Assembly (NCBI GenBank): GCA_900542625.1 | Contig: UQOH01000008.1 | Location: 1-47,315 of the forward strand | DNA from: an uncultured Fusobacterium sp. | GTDB taxonomy: Bacteria > Fusobacteriota > Fusobacteriia > Fusobacteriales > Fusobacteriaceae | Reading direction: 5' to 3' | DNA length: 47,315 nt | In this document: positions 8,038-16,895 of the stretch, one piece after another | Layout: each line of letters opens with the position of its first letter | Position numbering within the stretch: position 1 is the first letter of the stretch | Notes under the pieces: model-generated | What the model saw: the letters and a program-made list of their open reading frames with translations, nothing else | What the model was told of the DNA's origin: nothing | Databases searched by the model: none | Program-made: the position numbers and the translations under genes

Positions 8038-8400
8038 ATGTATAAAAATAATAGAAAAACGGCACTTTATTTAATTCCGTTTCTTATTTCTTTTTTATTT
8101 ATTGTATTTATTCATAGTTTAAATATAAATACAAGATTTACTCCGCTGAAATCAGAAAAAGAAAGTGCAATTTTCCTTGATGATATGAAATCATCTGATA
8201 ACTATATTTCTGTGAGAGTAACAAACAGAATAAGAGTAACAGATATTTTTTCCGGAAGAGACACTCTTCCTGATTTGATATGCAGATCAGAAAACAATAT
8301 TATATTACATAAAACTATAAAATTACTTGGAAAAATAGTAAAAGAAAACAAATATCTTTCTATTGTTCAAAGATATAAGGCTAGAATTCTCCTTATTTAA
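8038..8400 (+). CDS. Hypothetical membrane-anchored protein, 120 residues
   Basis: I do not recognise this protein. It has a basic N-terminus and one transmembrane helix (about residues 9-28, YLIPFLISFLFIVFIHSL). A soluble, strand-rich and fairly basic tail of about 90 residues follows, probably outside the membrane. There is no lipobox and no clear cleavage site, so it is probably a bitopic anchor. The ATG at 8038 is chosen because AGGAGG (8024-8029) lies 8 bases upstream; a GTG at 8029 overlaps that site. It has its own good promoter. It precedes the giant activase-like gene by 69 bases with no obvious terminator, so the two may share a transcript. The 11-base inverted repeat TAAATTTTATT / AATAAAATTTA (8402-8412 and 8440-8450) lies in the gap. 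Confidence 0.65.
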   Translation: MYKNNRKTALYLIPFLISFLFIVFIHSLNINTRFTPLKSEKESAIFLDDMKSSDNYISVRVTNRIRVTDIFSGRDTLPDLICRSENNIILHKTIKLLGKIVKENKYLSIVQRYKARILLI

Positions 8401-8469
8401 TTAAATTTTATTTTTTGTCAGAGAAACACATTACAATTAAATAAAATTTATGCAAGGAGAAAACTGTCA

Positions 8470-11400
8470 ATGAAAAAATTATTTGTTGGAACTGACGTTG
8501 GTTCCACTACTGTAAAAATCGTTTGCCTTGATGAAGGTAATAATGTTATTTACTCAGTTTATCAAAGACACTTTTCTAATGTAAGAGAAACTTCAAAAAA
8601 CCTTTTTGAAGATTTTTTCGCTTACATTGAAAAAAATTATGGAACTGATGTAAATTTTAAAATAAGTATTACTGGTTCCGGAGGACTTGGAGTTTCTAAA
8701 TGGATTGATGTTGATTTTGTTCAAGAGGTTATTGCTTGTATAAAAGCCATTGAAACTGTTATACCGGAAACAGATGTTGCTATTGAGCTTGGTGGTGAAG
8801 ATGCTAAGATAACATATCTGAAAAACGATATGGAGCAGAGAATGAACGGAAGCTGTGCAGGAGGAACAGGAGCTTTTGTTGACCAGATAGCCTCTCTTCT
8901 TGATACAGATGCCTCTGGGCTGAATGAACTGGCAAAAGGATATGATACGATATATCCTATTGCATCAAGATGCGGAGTTTTTGCCAAAACAGACATACAG
9001 CCTTTGGTAAATGAAGGTGTGAAAAAGGAAAATATTGCAGTTTCAGTTTTTCAGGCTGTAGTTAACCAGACTATAACAGGGCTTGCATGCGGTAAAAAAA
9101 TAACAGGGAAAGTAGCCTTTCTTGGAGGGCCTCTTTTCTTTTTAAGCGAGCTTAGAAAAAGATTTATAGAAACTCTTAAACTTACTCCTGAAAACATTAT
9201 TTTCCCGGAAGATTCTCAGCTTTTTGTTGCTCAGGGAGCATGTATACTTTCACAGGAAAATACAAGAGAATTTTCTTTCACAGAGCTGAAAAATAAGATT
9301 TCTGTGCTTAAAGATCAGGGACTTCCGGAAACAATGAGTCTGCCTCCTCTTTTTGCAGATGAAAATGAATATAAAGAATTTAAAGAAAGACACGACAAAG
9401 AAACTGTTGAAACAAGAGATATAGAATCATATGAAGGAAATGCTTACCTTGGAATAGATGCAGGTTCTACAACTATAAAACTTGTTCTTGTTTCTGAAAA
9501 TAATGAGATTCTTTTCTCTCACTATTCTCACAACAAAGGAAACCCTTTAGATAACATTATAAACAACTTAAAAATGCTTTATTCAAAAATGTCAGATAAA
9601 GTTGTAATAAAAGGTTCTTGTGTTACAGGATATGGAGAGAACTTAATAAAAGCAGCTCTTAATGTAGATGTGGGAATTGTAGAAACAATGGCACACTACA
9701 AAGGAGCAAAATTCTTTTCCCCAAATGTAGATTTTATTCTTGATATTGGCGGACAGGATATGAAATGTTTAAAAATTAAAGATGGAATTATAACATCAAT
9801 ACTTCTTAATGAAGCATGTTCTTCAGGGTGCGGATCATTCCTTGAAACTTTTGCAGGAAGTCTGGGAATGTCTATTCAGGAATTTGCAGAAAAGGGAATG
9901 AAATCTAAAAATCCTTCAGACCTTGGAACAAGATGTACTGTGTTTATGAACTCTAAAGTAAAACAGGCTCAAAAAGACGGTGCTGATGTGGGAGATATCT
10001 CAACAGGACTTTCTTATTCTGTTGTAAAAAATACTTTATTTAAAGTTATAAAAATGAAAAATAAAGAGGAATTTGGAGATAAAATTGTTGTTCAAGGAGG
10101 AACATTCCTAAATAACTGTGTACTTCGTGCATTTGAGCTTATTTCTGAAAGAGAGGCAGTAAGACCAAATATTGCAGGACTTATGGGAGCTTTTGGTGCT
10201 GCTCTTATTTCAAAAGAATATGCAGAAGAAAATGCTCTTGAAAAATCTTCAATTCTTAGTCTTAATGAATTAAACAGTTTCTCTGCAGCAACTAATCTTA
10301 CAAGATGCGGTATCTGTGGAAACAACTGTCTTTTGACTATACATAAATTCCAAAACGGAGAAAGATTTATTTCCGGAAACAGATGTGAAAGACCTTTGGG
10401 AAATATTCAAAAAGACAAAGCACCAAATATGTTTGAATATAAATATAACAGATTATTTAATTACAAACCTCTTGAGCCGGGACAGGCTGTAAGAGGAGAG
10501 ATTGGTATTCCAAGAGTTTTAAACATTTATGACTCTTACCCATTCTGGTTTACTCTTCTGACAAAACTAGGATTCAGAGTTATAATTTCAGATGATTCAT
10601 CTAAAAAAATATATGAAAAAGGAATGGATACTATATCTTCTGACTCTATCTGTTATCCTGCAAAAATGGTTCACGGACATATTATAAATCTGATAGAAAA
10701 AGGAATAAAAACTATTTTCTATCCATGTGTAATTTTTGAGGAAAAAGAAGATAAAAAAGCACAAAACCAATTTAACTGCCCGATTGTTATTTCTTATCCT
10801 GAGGTAATTAAAAACAATCTGGATATTTTAAAAGAAAAACATGTTGATATGATGATTCCTTTCTTCTCTATGGCAGACAAAGAGGTTCTTTACAAAACTG
10901 TTTACGAAGAGTTCCAAAAATTCGGAGTAAGCAGAAAAGAGGCAGAGGCTGCTGTTGATGCTGCTTGGGAAGAGAGATACAATTTCAGAAAAGATATGCA
11001 GAACAAAGCAAAAGAGGTTATGGAGTATCTTGAGAAAACAGGAAAAACAGGAATCGTTCTTTGCGGAAGACCTTACCATAATGATAAAGAGATACACCAC
11101 GGAATACCAAATATTATAAATTCATTTGGAATTGCTGTTCTTACAGGGGATGCTGTAGCAAGTCTTACTTCTCTTGAAGACGGCTTAAGAGTTATTGACC
11201 AATGGACATACCACTCAAGATTATACAGAGCTGCTACTTTTGTTGGAAAACATCCAAACCTTGAGCTTGTTGAATTAAACAGTTTCAGCTGCGGACTTGA
11301 TGCGGTAACAACTGACCAAGTGGAAGAGATTTTATCAAACTACGGAAAAGTTCACACACTTCTGAAAATTGACGAAGTAAGCAACATGGGTGCTGTAAAA

Positions 11401-12717
11401 ATAAGAATAAGAAGTCTTTTAGCTGCTCTTCAAGATAAGAAAAAAGCAGTTAAAAAAATTGTTAAAAATAAAATAGAATACAGAAAAAATATATTTACAA
11501 AGAAAATGAAAGAGGAATACACTATCCTTGCTCCGCAGATGTCTCCAATCCATTTTGGATTATTGGAAGATGCTTTCTCTGCAGAAGGATATAAACTTGA
11601 AGTTCTTGAAGAAACAAAAGAGGCTCTTAATGCAGGACTTCAGTTTGTAAACAATGATGCATGTTATCCTTCTATTCTTGTTATCGGTGAGCTTATTTCA
11701 GCTTTGAAATCAGGAAAATATGATATTCACAAAACAGCTGTTCTTATCTCTCAGACAGGAGGAAGCTGCCGTGCAACAAACTATATAGGATTCCTTAAAA
11801 AAGCATTAAAAGACAGCGGATTTGCAAATGTTCCTGTCCTTTCTCTAAACTCAAAAGGATATGAGGCACAGGAAGGATTTAAAATTACTATGAAACTTGC
11901 TCATAAAACATTAATGGCTGTTTCTTACGGGGATATTCTTATGAAACTTCTATACCATGTAAGACCTTATGAGCAGATAAAAGGTATAACAAACAAAGTT
12001 TTTGAAAAATGGTATGAAGATGTAAGAGAAAATATAAGAAACGGAAAACTTTTACAGTTCAGAAGAAATCTTAACAATATTGTAAAAGAGTTTTCTGAAA
12101 TTGCAGTAACAGCAGAGAAAAAAGTAAAAGTAGGAGTTGTTGGAGAGATTCTTGTAAAATTCAGTCCTTTTGCTAATAATTATCTTATAGATTTTATTGA
12201 AAGCGAAGGAGGAGAGGCTCGTACATCAAGTTTAATGAGCTTTATCAACTATTGTATTTACAGTGATAATTTCTTACAGGAAAGATTCCATGGAAAATTT
12301 GCTGCACTTCAGGCTAAAGCAGCTCTTGCTGTTACAGGTTTCTATACAGGATTTGTAAACAGAGCATTAAGCAGATGTGACAGATTCAGACAGGAAGATT
12401 TCATTGGACATATTGCAGAAAAAACATCTAAATATATTTCAATAGGACACCAGTCTGGTGAAGGTTGGTTTTTATTAGGAGAGATGATAGAACTTATTGA
12501 ACATGAAGTACCTAATATTGTCTGTGTTCAGCCTTTTGGATGTCTGCCAAACCACATTACAGGAAAAGGAATGATTAAGAGATTAAAAGAATCATATTCT
12601 CACTCTAATATCGTTTCAATAGACTACGATCCTGCATACTCAGAAGTAAATCAGATTAACAGAATTAAACTTATGCTGTCTGTTGCAAAGAAAAATCTGC
12701 TGACTGAAAATATTTAA
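8470..12717 (+). CDS. Giant acyl-CoA dehydratase activase-like protein: tandem activase domains fused to dehydratase-like domains
   Basis: This 1415-residue protein joins two ASKHA-fold ATPase domains of the BadF/BadG/HgdC (2-hydroxyacyl-CoA dehydratase activase) family. Domain 1 has GTDVGSTTVK at residues 7-16. Domain 2 has GIDAGSTTIK near residue 328. C-terminal regions of the COG3580/COG3581 (DUF2229) type follow, related to the dehydratase subunits. Cys129/Cys168 in the first half and Cys450/Cys489 in the second lie 39 residues apart, matching the cluster-binding pair of HgdC. A Cys cluster (CGICGNNC, Cys613/616/620, and Cys639) follows, with more Cys in the C-terminal half. Family logic suggests ATP-driven low-potential electron transfer to an iron-sulfur site. 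The substrate is not known for these large proteins. AAGGAGAA precedes the ATG. No other dehydratase genes are nearby. Confidence 0.88.
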   Translation: MKKLFVGTDVGSTTVKIVCLDEGNNVIYSVYQRHFSNVRETSKNLFEDFFAYIEKNYGTDVNFKISITGSGGLGVSKWIDVDFVQEVIACIKAIETVIPETDVAIELGGEDAKITYLKNDMEQRMNGSCAGGTGAFVDQIASLLDTDASGLNELAKGYDTIYPIASRCGVFAKTDIQPLVNEGVKKENIAVSVFQAVVNQTITGLACGKKITGKVAFLGGPLFFLSELRKRFIETLKLTPENIIFPEDSQLFVAQGACILSQENTREFSFTELKNKISVLKDQGLPETMSLPPLFADENEYKEFKERHDKETVETRDIESYEGNAYLGIDAGSTTIKLVLVSENNEILFSHYSHNKGNPLDNIINNLKMLYSKMSDKVVIKGSCVTGYGENLIKAALNVDVGIVETMAHYKGAKFFSPNVDFILDIGGQDMKCLKIKDGIITSILLNEACSSGCGSFLETFAGSLGMSIQEFAEKGMKSKNPSDLGTRCTVFMNSKVKQAQKDGADVGDISTGLSYSVVKNTLFKVIKMKNKEEFGDKIVVQGGTFLNNCVLRAFELISEREAVRPNIAGLMGAFGAALISKEYAEENALEKSSILSLNELNSFSAATNLTRCGICGNNCLLTIHKFQNGERFISGNRCERPLGNIQKDKAPNMFEYKYNRLFNYKPLEPGQAVRGEIGIPRVLNIYDSYPFWFTLLTKLGFRVIISDDSSKKIYEKGMDTISSDSICYPAKMVHGHIINLIEKGIKTIFYPCVIFEEKEDKKAQNQFNCPIVISYPEVIKNNLDILKEKHVDMMIPFFSMADKEVLYKTVYEEFQKFGVSRKEAEAAVDAAWEERYNFRKDMQNKAKEVMEYLEKTGKTGIVLCGRPYHNDKEIHHGIPNIINSFGIAVLTGDAVASLTSLEDGLRVIDQWTYHSRLYRAATFVGKHPNLELVELNSFSCGLDAVTTDQVEEILSNYGKVHTLLKIDEVSNMGAVKIRIRSLLAALQDKKKAVKKIVKNKIEYRKNIFTKKMKEEYTILAPQMSPIHFGLLEDAFSAEGYKLEVLEETKEALNAGLQFVNNDACYPSILVIGELISALKSGKYDIHKTAVLISQTGGSCRATNYIGFLKKALKDSGFANVPVLSLNSKGYEAQEGFKITMKLAHKTLMAVSYGDILMKLLYHVRPYEQIKGITNKVFEKWYEDVRENIRNGKLLQFRRNLNNIVKEFSEIAVTAEKKVKVGVVGEILVKFSPFANNYLIDFIESEGGEARTSSLMSFINYCIYSDNFLQERFHGKFAALQAKAALAVTGFYTGFVNRALSRCDRFRQEDFIGHIAEKTSKYISIGHQSGEGWFLLGEMIELIEHEVPNIVCVQPFGCLPNHITGKGMIKRLKESYSHSNIVSIDYDPAYSEVNQINRIKLMLSVAKKNLLTENI

Positions 12718-12741
12718 TTAAAAAAAAATTAAATAATAAAT

Positions 12742-12773
12742 AAAAGAGGCGGGGAAAAATCCTCACCTCTTTT
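12742..12773. terminator. Bidirectional intrinsic terminator between the activase-like gene and ptsI
   Basis: AAAAGAGG (12742-12749) pairs with CCTCTTTT (12766-12773). The flanking A and T runs let it serve both the plus-strand activase gene and the convergent ptsI gene. Confidence 0.8.
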
Positions 12774-12795
12774 ATTTTGTACTTTTAAGACTTAT

Positions 12796-14526
12796 TTATT
12801 TGCCATAAACCTCTTTATTGAACTCTGCTACTACTTTTAACACTTCTTCAGCAGTTGTCTGCTCAAGAACCCTTTCTACTAATTTTTCACATTCTTTTTT
12901 ATCAAGTGACATGATATTTTTCTTAATTCTTGGAACTGATATAGCTGACATTGAGAAAGCATCAAGTCCCATTCCAAATAATATTGCAGTAGCGTTTTCG
13001 TCACCGGCAAATTCACCACACATAGAAATAGAAATATTTCCTGCATGAGCCCCGTCTATTGCACATTTAATAGCTTGTAAAACAGCAGGGTTGTATGAGT
13101 TGTAAAGGTGAGAAATCTGTTCGTTTCCTCTGTCTACAGCAAGTGTATACTGAGTCAGATCGTTAGTACCTATTGAGAAGAAATCACATTCTTTTGCAAA
13201 AGAAGCTGCTCTGAAACATACAGCAGGAGTTTCTACCATTATTCCAAGCTGGATATTTTCATCAAAAGCAATTCCTTCAGCTCTTAATTCTTCCATACAC
13301 TCTTTTAATATTGCTCTTGATTTTCTTACTTCATCAAGAGAGATTATCATAGGAAGCATGATTTTTATATAACCAAATGCAGATGCTCTTAATAAAGCTC
13401 TGAATTGAGTTTTTAATATTTCCGGTCTGTCAAGACAAACTCTTAGAGCTCTCCATCCAAGGAAAGGATTTTCCTCTTTTGGAAGCTGCATATATGGAAG
13501 AGATTTATCTCCACCGATATCCATTGTTCTGATAGTTACAGGTTTACCTTCAAGAGCCTCTGCAACTTCTTTATAAGCTTCAAACTGCTGCTCTTCAGTT
13601 GGGAAAGCATCATTATTCATAAATAGGAACTCTGTTCTGTAAAGTCCTATTCCTTGTGCTCCGTTTCTTAAAAGTCCGGGAACATCTTTAGGAGAACCTA
13701 TGTTAGCCCAAGCTCCAACTTTTATTCCGTCTTTTGAAACAGCTTCTTTATCTTTTAACTGTTTTAAAAGTTCTTTTTCAGCAAGATATTCTTCTCTCTT
13801 AGCTGTGTAAACTTTTACCTCTTCTTCTGTAGGATCTAATATAGCGATTCCTTCGATAGCGTCAACTATAATGCTTTGTCCTGTTACAACTTCACCACAG
13901 ATAGTACCTGTTCCAACTACAGCAGGAATTTCAAGTGATCTTGCCATAATAGATGAGTGAGCTGTTTTTCCTCCGATTTCAGTTACAAAAGCAAGAGTAT
14001 TATCTAAATCTAACTGAGCTGTATCAGAAGGAGTTAAATCCTTAGTTATTATGATAGAATCTTTTGGCAGATTTGAAAGGTCTAAGATTTCTGTACCTGT
14101 TACGTTGTAAAGCCATCTCTTACCGATATCTTTTAAGTCTGCTGCTCTTTCTCTTAAGTATGGATCTTCAAGATTAGCAAGCATTTCGCAGTATCCGTTG
14201 ATTCCTTGATCAAGAGCATTTTCAGCTGTTATTTTTTCATCTTCTATAAGTTCTATAACTTCATCAAAAAGATCTTCATCTTCTAACAGAGTAATATGTC
14301 CGTCAAATATGGCAGCTTTATCCTCTCCAAGATTTTTAGCTGTTTTTTCTCTGATTGAAAGAAGCTGTTCTTTAGTAAGCTCTCTTCCACGAAGAAGTTT
14401 ATCTTTTTCTATTTCTAAGTTTTTAGCTTCGTTTGTATCTATGAAAAGTTCATTTTCTTTATAAAGATAAACTTTCCCGACAGATATACCAGGAGATGCA
14501 GGTATTCCGTTTATTAATTTACCCAT
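12796..14526 (-). CDS. ptsI: PTS enzyme I (phosphoenolpyruvate-protein phosphotransferase)
   Basis: Enzyme I takes phosphate from phosphoenolpyruvate and passes it to HPr, the first step of all PTS sugar uptake. The 576-residue protein has the normal length. The swivelling domain carries the phospho-His in GGKTAHSSIMARS (His190). The C-terminal PEP-binding barrel shows GLYRTEFLFM, the MDIGGDKSLPY segment, GIMVETPA and the catalytic region SISMCGEFAGD. The ATG at 14526 has AAGGATG about 8 bases upstream. It lies 89 bases downstream of ptsH on the same strand, with an intrinsic terminator in the gap, so its level probably depends on read-through. It ends at a bidirectional terminator. Confidence 0.97.
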   Translation of the reverse strand: MGKLINGIPASPGISVGKVYLYKENELFIDTNEAKNLEIEKDKLLRGRELTKEQLLSIREKTAKNLGEDKAAIFDGHITLLEDEDLFDEVIELIEDEKITAENALDQGINGYCEMLANLEDPYLRERAADLKDIGKRWLYNVTGTEILDLSNLPKDSIIITKDLTPSDTAQLDLDNTLAFVTEIGGKTAHSSIMARSLEIPAVVGTGTICGEVVTGQSIIVDAIEGIAILDPTEEEVKVYTAKREEYLAEKELLKQLKDKEAVSKDGIKVGAWANIGSPKDVPGLLRNGAQGIGLYRTEFLFMNNDAFPTEEQQFEAYKEVAEALEGKPVTIRTMDIGGDKSLPYMQLPKEENPFLGWRALRVCLDRPEILKTQFRALLRASAFGYIKIMLPMIISLDEVRKSRAILKECMEELRAEGIAFDENIQLGIMVETPAVCFRAASFAKECDFFSIGTNDLTQYTLAVDRGNEQISHLYNSYNPAVLQAIKCAIDGAHAGNISISMCGEFAGDENATAILFGMGLDAFSMSAISVPRIKKNIMSLDKKECEKLVERVLEQTTAEEVLKVVAEFNKEVYGK

Positions 14527-14560
14527 GTCAATACCATCCTTTTCAACAAAATAGATTAAT

Positions 14561-14603
14561 TTTAAAAAAAAGAGAGGAATAAAGTATAAAAATATTCCTC
14601 TCT
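14561..14603 (-). terminator. Intrinsic terminator inside the ptsH-ptsI operon
   Basis: AGAGAGGAATA (14571-14581) pairs perfectly with TATTCCTCTCT (14593-14603). On the minus strand the hairpin is followed by about seven T (14564-14570). It lies between the ptsH stop and the ptsI start and should make ptsI expression lower than ptsH. Confidence 0.85.
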
Positions 14604-14615
14604 GTATAAATTAAA

Positions 14616-14882
14616 TTAGTCTTTTAAGTTAGCAAGAAGATCTGCTAACTTTTCAGCAGCTTCAGCTTCGTCTGCTCCTTCTGTGTGAACAGTAACTTTT
14701 GCTCCCTTTTTAATTCCTAAAGATAAAAGTTTTAAAAGAGAAGTTCCTTTAACTCTTTTTCCTTCTTCGTTTTCAACTTCAACAGTTGAAGAGAATGTTT
14801 TTGCTAAACTAACAAACTCATTTCCAGGTCTAGTGTGAAGACCAGTTTCATTTGTGATTTCTACAGTTTTACTACATGCCAT
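14616..14882 (-). CDS. ptsH: Phosphocarrier protein HPr
   Basis: HPr carries phosphate from enzyme I to the sugar-specific EIIA domains. The 88-residue protein has the active-site histidine His16 in GLHTRPG; Thr and Gly replace the commoner Ala residues of GLHARPA. The regulatory serine position is kept: Ser48 in GTSLLKLLSLGI aligns with Ser46 of Gram-positive HPr, the target of HPr kinase. No hprK gene is in this window, so whether Ser48 is used is unknown. The start follows an AAGGTG element. The gene has a near-consensus promoter, and a terminator sits between it and ptsI. Confidence 0.96.
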   Translation of the reverse strand: MACSKTVEITNETGLHTRPGNEFVSLAKTFSSTVEVENEEGKRVKGTSLLKLLSLGIKKGAKVTVHTEGADEAEAAEKLADLLANLKD

Positions 14883-14964
14883 TTTTTTTCACCTTCCTAA
14901 AATATTAAAATTACTTTTAATCATGCTTTTATACAAATAAAAATTTAATTTAAACAGTATATAT

Positions 14965-14993
14965 AGAATATAAGATTTTCCTCAATTTGTCAA
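14965..14993 (-). promoter_or_regulatory. Promoter of ptsH
   Basis: On the minus strand, a consensus -35 TTGACA (14988-14993), 17-base spacer and -10 TATTCT (14965-14970). This leaves a leader of roughly 75 bases before the ptsH start. Confidence 0.7.
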
Positions 14994-15060
14994 TATTTTA
15001 TATGTGTTTATCAAAAAAAATTTCAAAATTTTACCACGCCGTGATTAATAAAGAACCAAA

Positions 15061-16872
15061 TTAATTTTTATTAAAATGTCTTCTTCTCTCGTTATCAGTT
15101 AAATATTTCTTTCTTAATCTGATAAAGTTAGGAGTAACTTCTACATATTCATCTTCAGAGATATAATCTAATGCCTGCTCAAGAGTCAGTTTTCTTGGCG
15201 GAGCAAGTTTAACTGCATCATCTGTTCCTGCTGCTCTGGTATTTGTAAGTTTTTTAGTTTTACATACGTTTACAACAAGGTCATTTTCTTTACTGTGCTC
15301 TCCAACAACCATTCCTTCATAAACATTGATACCCGGATCAATAAACATCTCTCCTCTGTCTTGAAGAGCATTAAGAGCATAAGCAACAGAAACACCAGTT
15401 TCAGTAGCAATTAAAACTCCTTTCTTTCTTCCAGAGATTGGTCCTTTGAATGGTTCAAAATCATAGAAAGAGTGGTTTAAGATTCCTGAACCTTTAGTAT
15501 CTGTTAAAAATTCATTTCTGTAACCGATAATTCCTCTTGAAGGTATTTTGAACTCTAAACGAGTATATCCGTCTTGTCCCGGAGTCATAGAGATAAGCTC
15601 TCCTTTTCTTCCTCCAAGTTTTTCTATAACAACTCCTGCAAATGTTTCGTCAACGTCTACAACAGCGATTTCTACAGGCTCATACATTTTTCCGTCTATT
15701 TCTTTAAAAATAACTCTTGGTTTTGATACCTGTACTTCATATCCTTCTCTTCTCATATTTTCAAGAAGTATAGATAATTGAAGTTCCCCTCTTCCTTTTA
15801 CTGTAAAGGCATCTGGAGATTCAGTTGCTTCTACTCTCATACTTACGTTTTTCTGAAGTTCTTTTTGAAGTCTGTCCCAGATATTTCTTGATGTAATATA
15901 TTTTCCGTCTTTTCCTGCAAAAGGTGAGTTGTTTACCATAAATGTCATAGCAAGAGTAGGCTCATCTATGCTGATTAATGGAAGTGCAGCAGGTTCATTA
16001 ACATCTGCTATTGTTTCCCCGATATCAAGTCCTGAAAGCCCTGCAATAGAGATAATCTCTCCTGTAGTAGCTTCAGCTATTTCTACTCTGTTTAATCCTT
16101 CATATCCATAAAGAAGAGAAACTTTTCCTTTTACCATTTTTCCGTCTCTCTTTATTAACATAACTTCTTGGTTCTTTCTTATTTTTCCGTTATGTATTTT
16201 TCCTACTGCAAGCTGTCCTACATAGTTATCATATTCGATATTAGTGATAAGGAATTGTAAAGGCTTGTTTTCATCTCCCTCAGGATCGTCAACTTCAGTA
16301 AGGATAGTTTCAAATAAAGGAACCATGTTTTCACTAGGATCTTCAAGTTCTTTTTTAGCAAATCCTCCTTTACCAGAAGCATATAAAACAGGGAAATCTA
16401 ATTGATGCTCATTTGCATTAAGTTCTAAGAACAGGTCGTAAACCATATATAAAACCTCTTCAGGTCTTGCATTTGGTCTGTCTACTTTGTTTACAACAAC
16501 AATAGGTCTGTGTCCCTGCTCAAGAGCTTTTTTAAGAACATATTTTGTTTGAGGCATAGGCCCTTCAAAAGCATCAACAAGAAGTATTACAGAGTCAACC
16601 ATTTTCATAATTCTCTGAACCTCTCCTCCAAAATCAGCATGGCCCGGAGTATCTACAATATTTATTTTGTAGTCTTTATACTTTACAGAGGCATTTTTAG
16701 AGAAAATTGTGATTCCTCTTTCACGTTCAATGTCGTTAGAGTCCATTACTCTTTCGCTGACTTTTTCCAATTCATGTGCACCAAACACACCGGCTTGTCT
16801 TAAAAGACAGTCAACAAGAGTTGTTTTACCGTGGTCAACATGGGCAATAATTGCAATGTTTTTAATTTTCAT
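15061..16872 (-). CDS. typA: Translational GTPase TypA/BipA
   Basis: TypA/BipA is a ribosome-binding GTPase of the EF-G/LepA group, needed for stress and low-temperature growth and for ribosome assembly. The 603-residue length is normal. The GTPase motifs are intact: AHVDHGKTT (G1, residues 10-18), the switch I region RERGITIFSKNAS, DTPGHADF (G3) and NKVDRPNARPEEV (G4). The C-terminal domain ends with the family-typical LTLEQALDYISEDEYVEVTP and a basic tail. The ATG at 16872 follows AAGGAAGG. It is the second gene after truB, 23 bases downstream on the same strand, and probably shares its transcript. No clear terminator hairpin follows it before the ptsH promoter. Confidence 0.97.
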   Translation of the reverse strand: MKIKNIAIIAHVDHGKTTLVDCLLRQAGVFGAHELEKVSERVMDSNDIERERGITIFSKNASVKYKDYKINIVDTPGHADFGGEVQRIMKMVDSVILLVDAFEGPMPQTKYVLKKALEQGHRPIVVVNKVDRPNARPEEVLYMVYDLFLELNANEHQLDFPVLYASGKGGFAKKELEDPSENMVPLFETILTEVDDPEGDENKPLQFLITNIEYDNYVGQLAVGKIHNGKIRKNQEVMLIKRDGKMVKGKVSLLYGYEGLNRVEIAEATTGEIISIAGLSGLDIGETIADVNEPAALPLISIDEPTLAMTFMVNNSPFAGKDGKYITSRNIWDRLQKELQKNVSMRVEATESPDAFTVKGRGELQLSILLENMRREGYEVQVSKPRVIFKEIDGKMYEPVEIAVVDVDETFAGVVIEKLGGRKGELISMTPGQDGYTRLEFKIPSRGIIGYRNEFLTDTKGSGILNHSFYDFEPFKGPISGRKKGVLIATETGVSVAYALNALQDRGEMFIDPGINVYEGMVVGEHSKENDLVVNVCKTKKLTNTRAAGTDDAVKLAPPRKLTLEQALDYISEDEYVEVTPNFIRLRKKYLTDNERRRHFNKN

Positions 16873-16895
16873 AAATTAATCCTTCCTTAATATAT

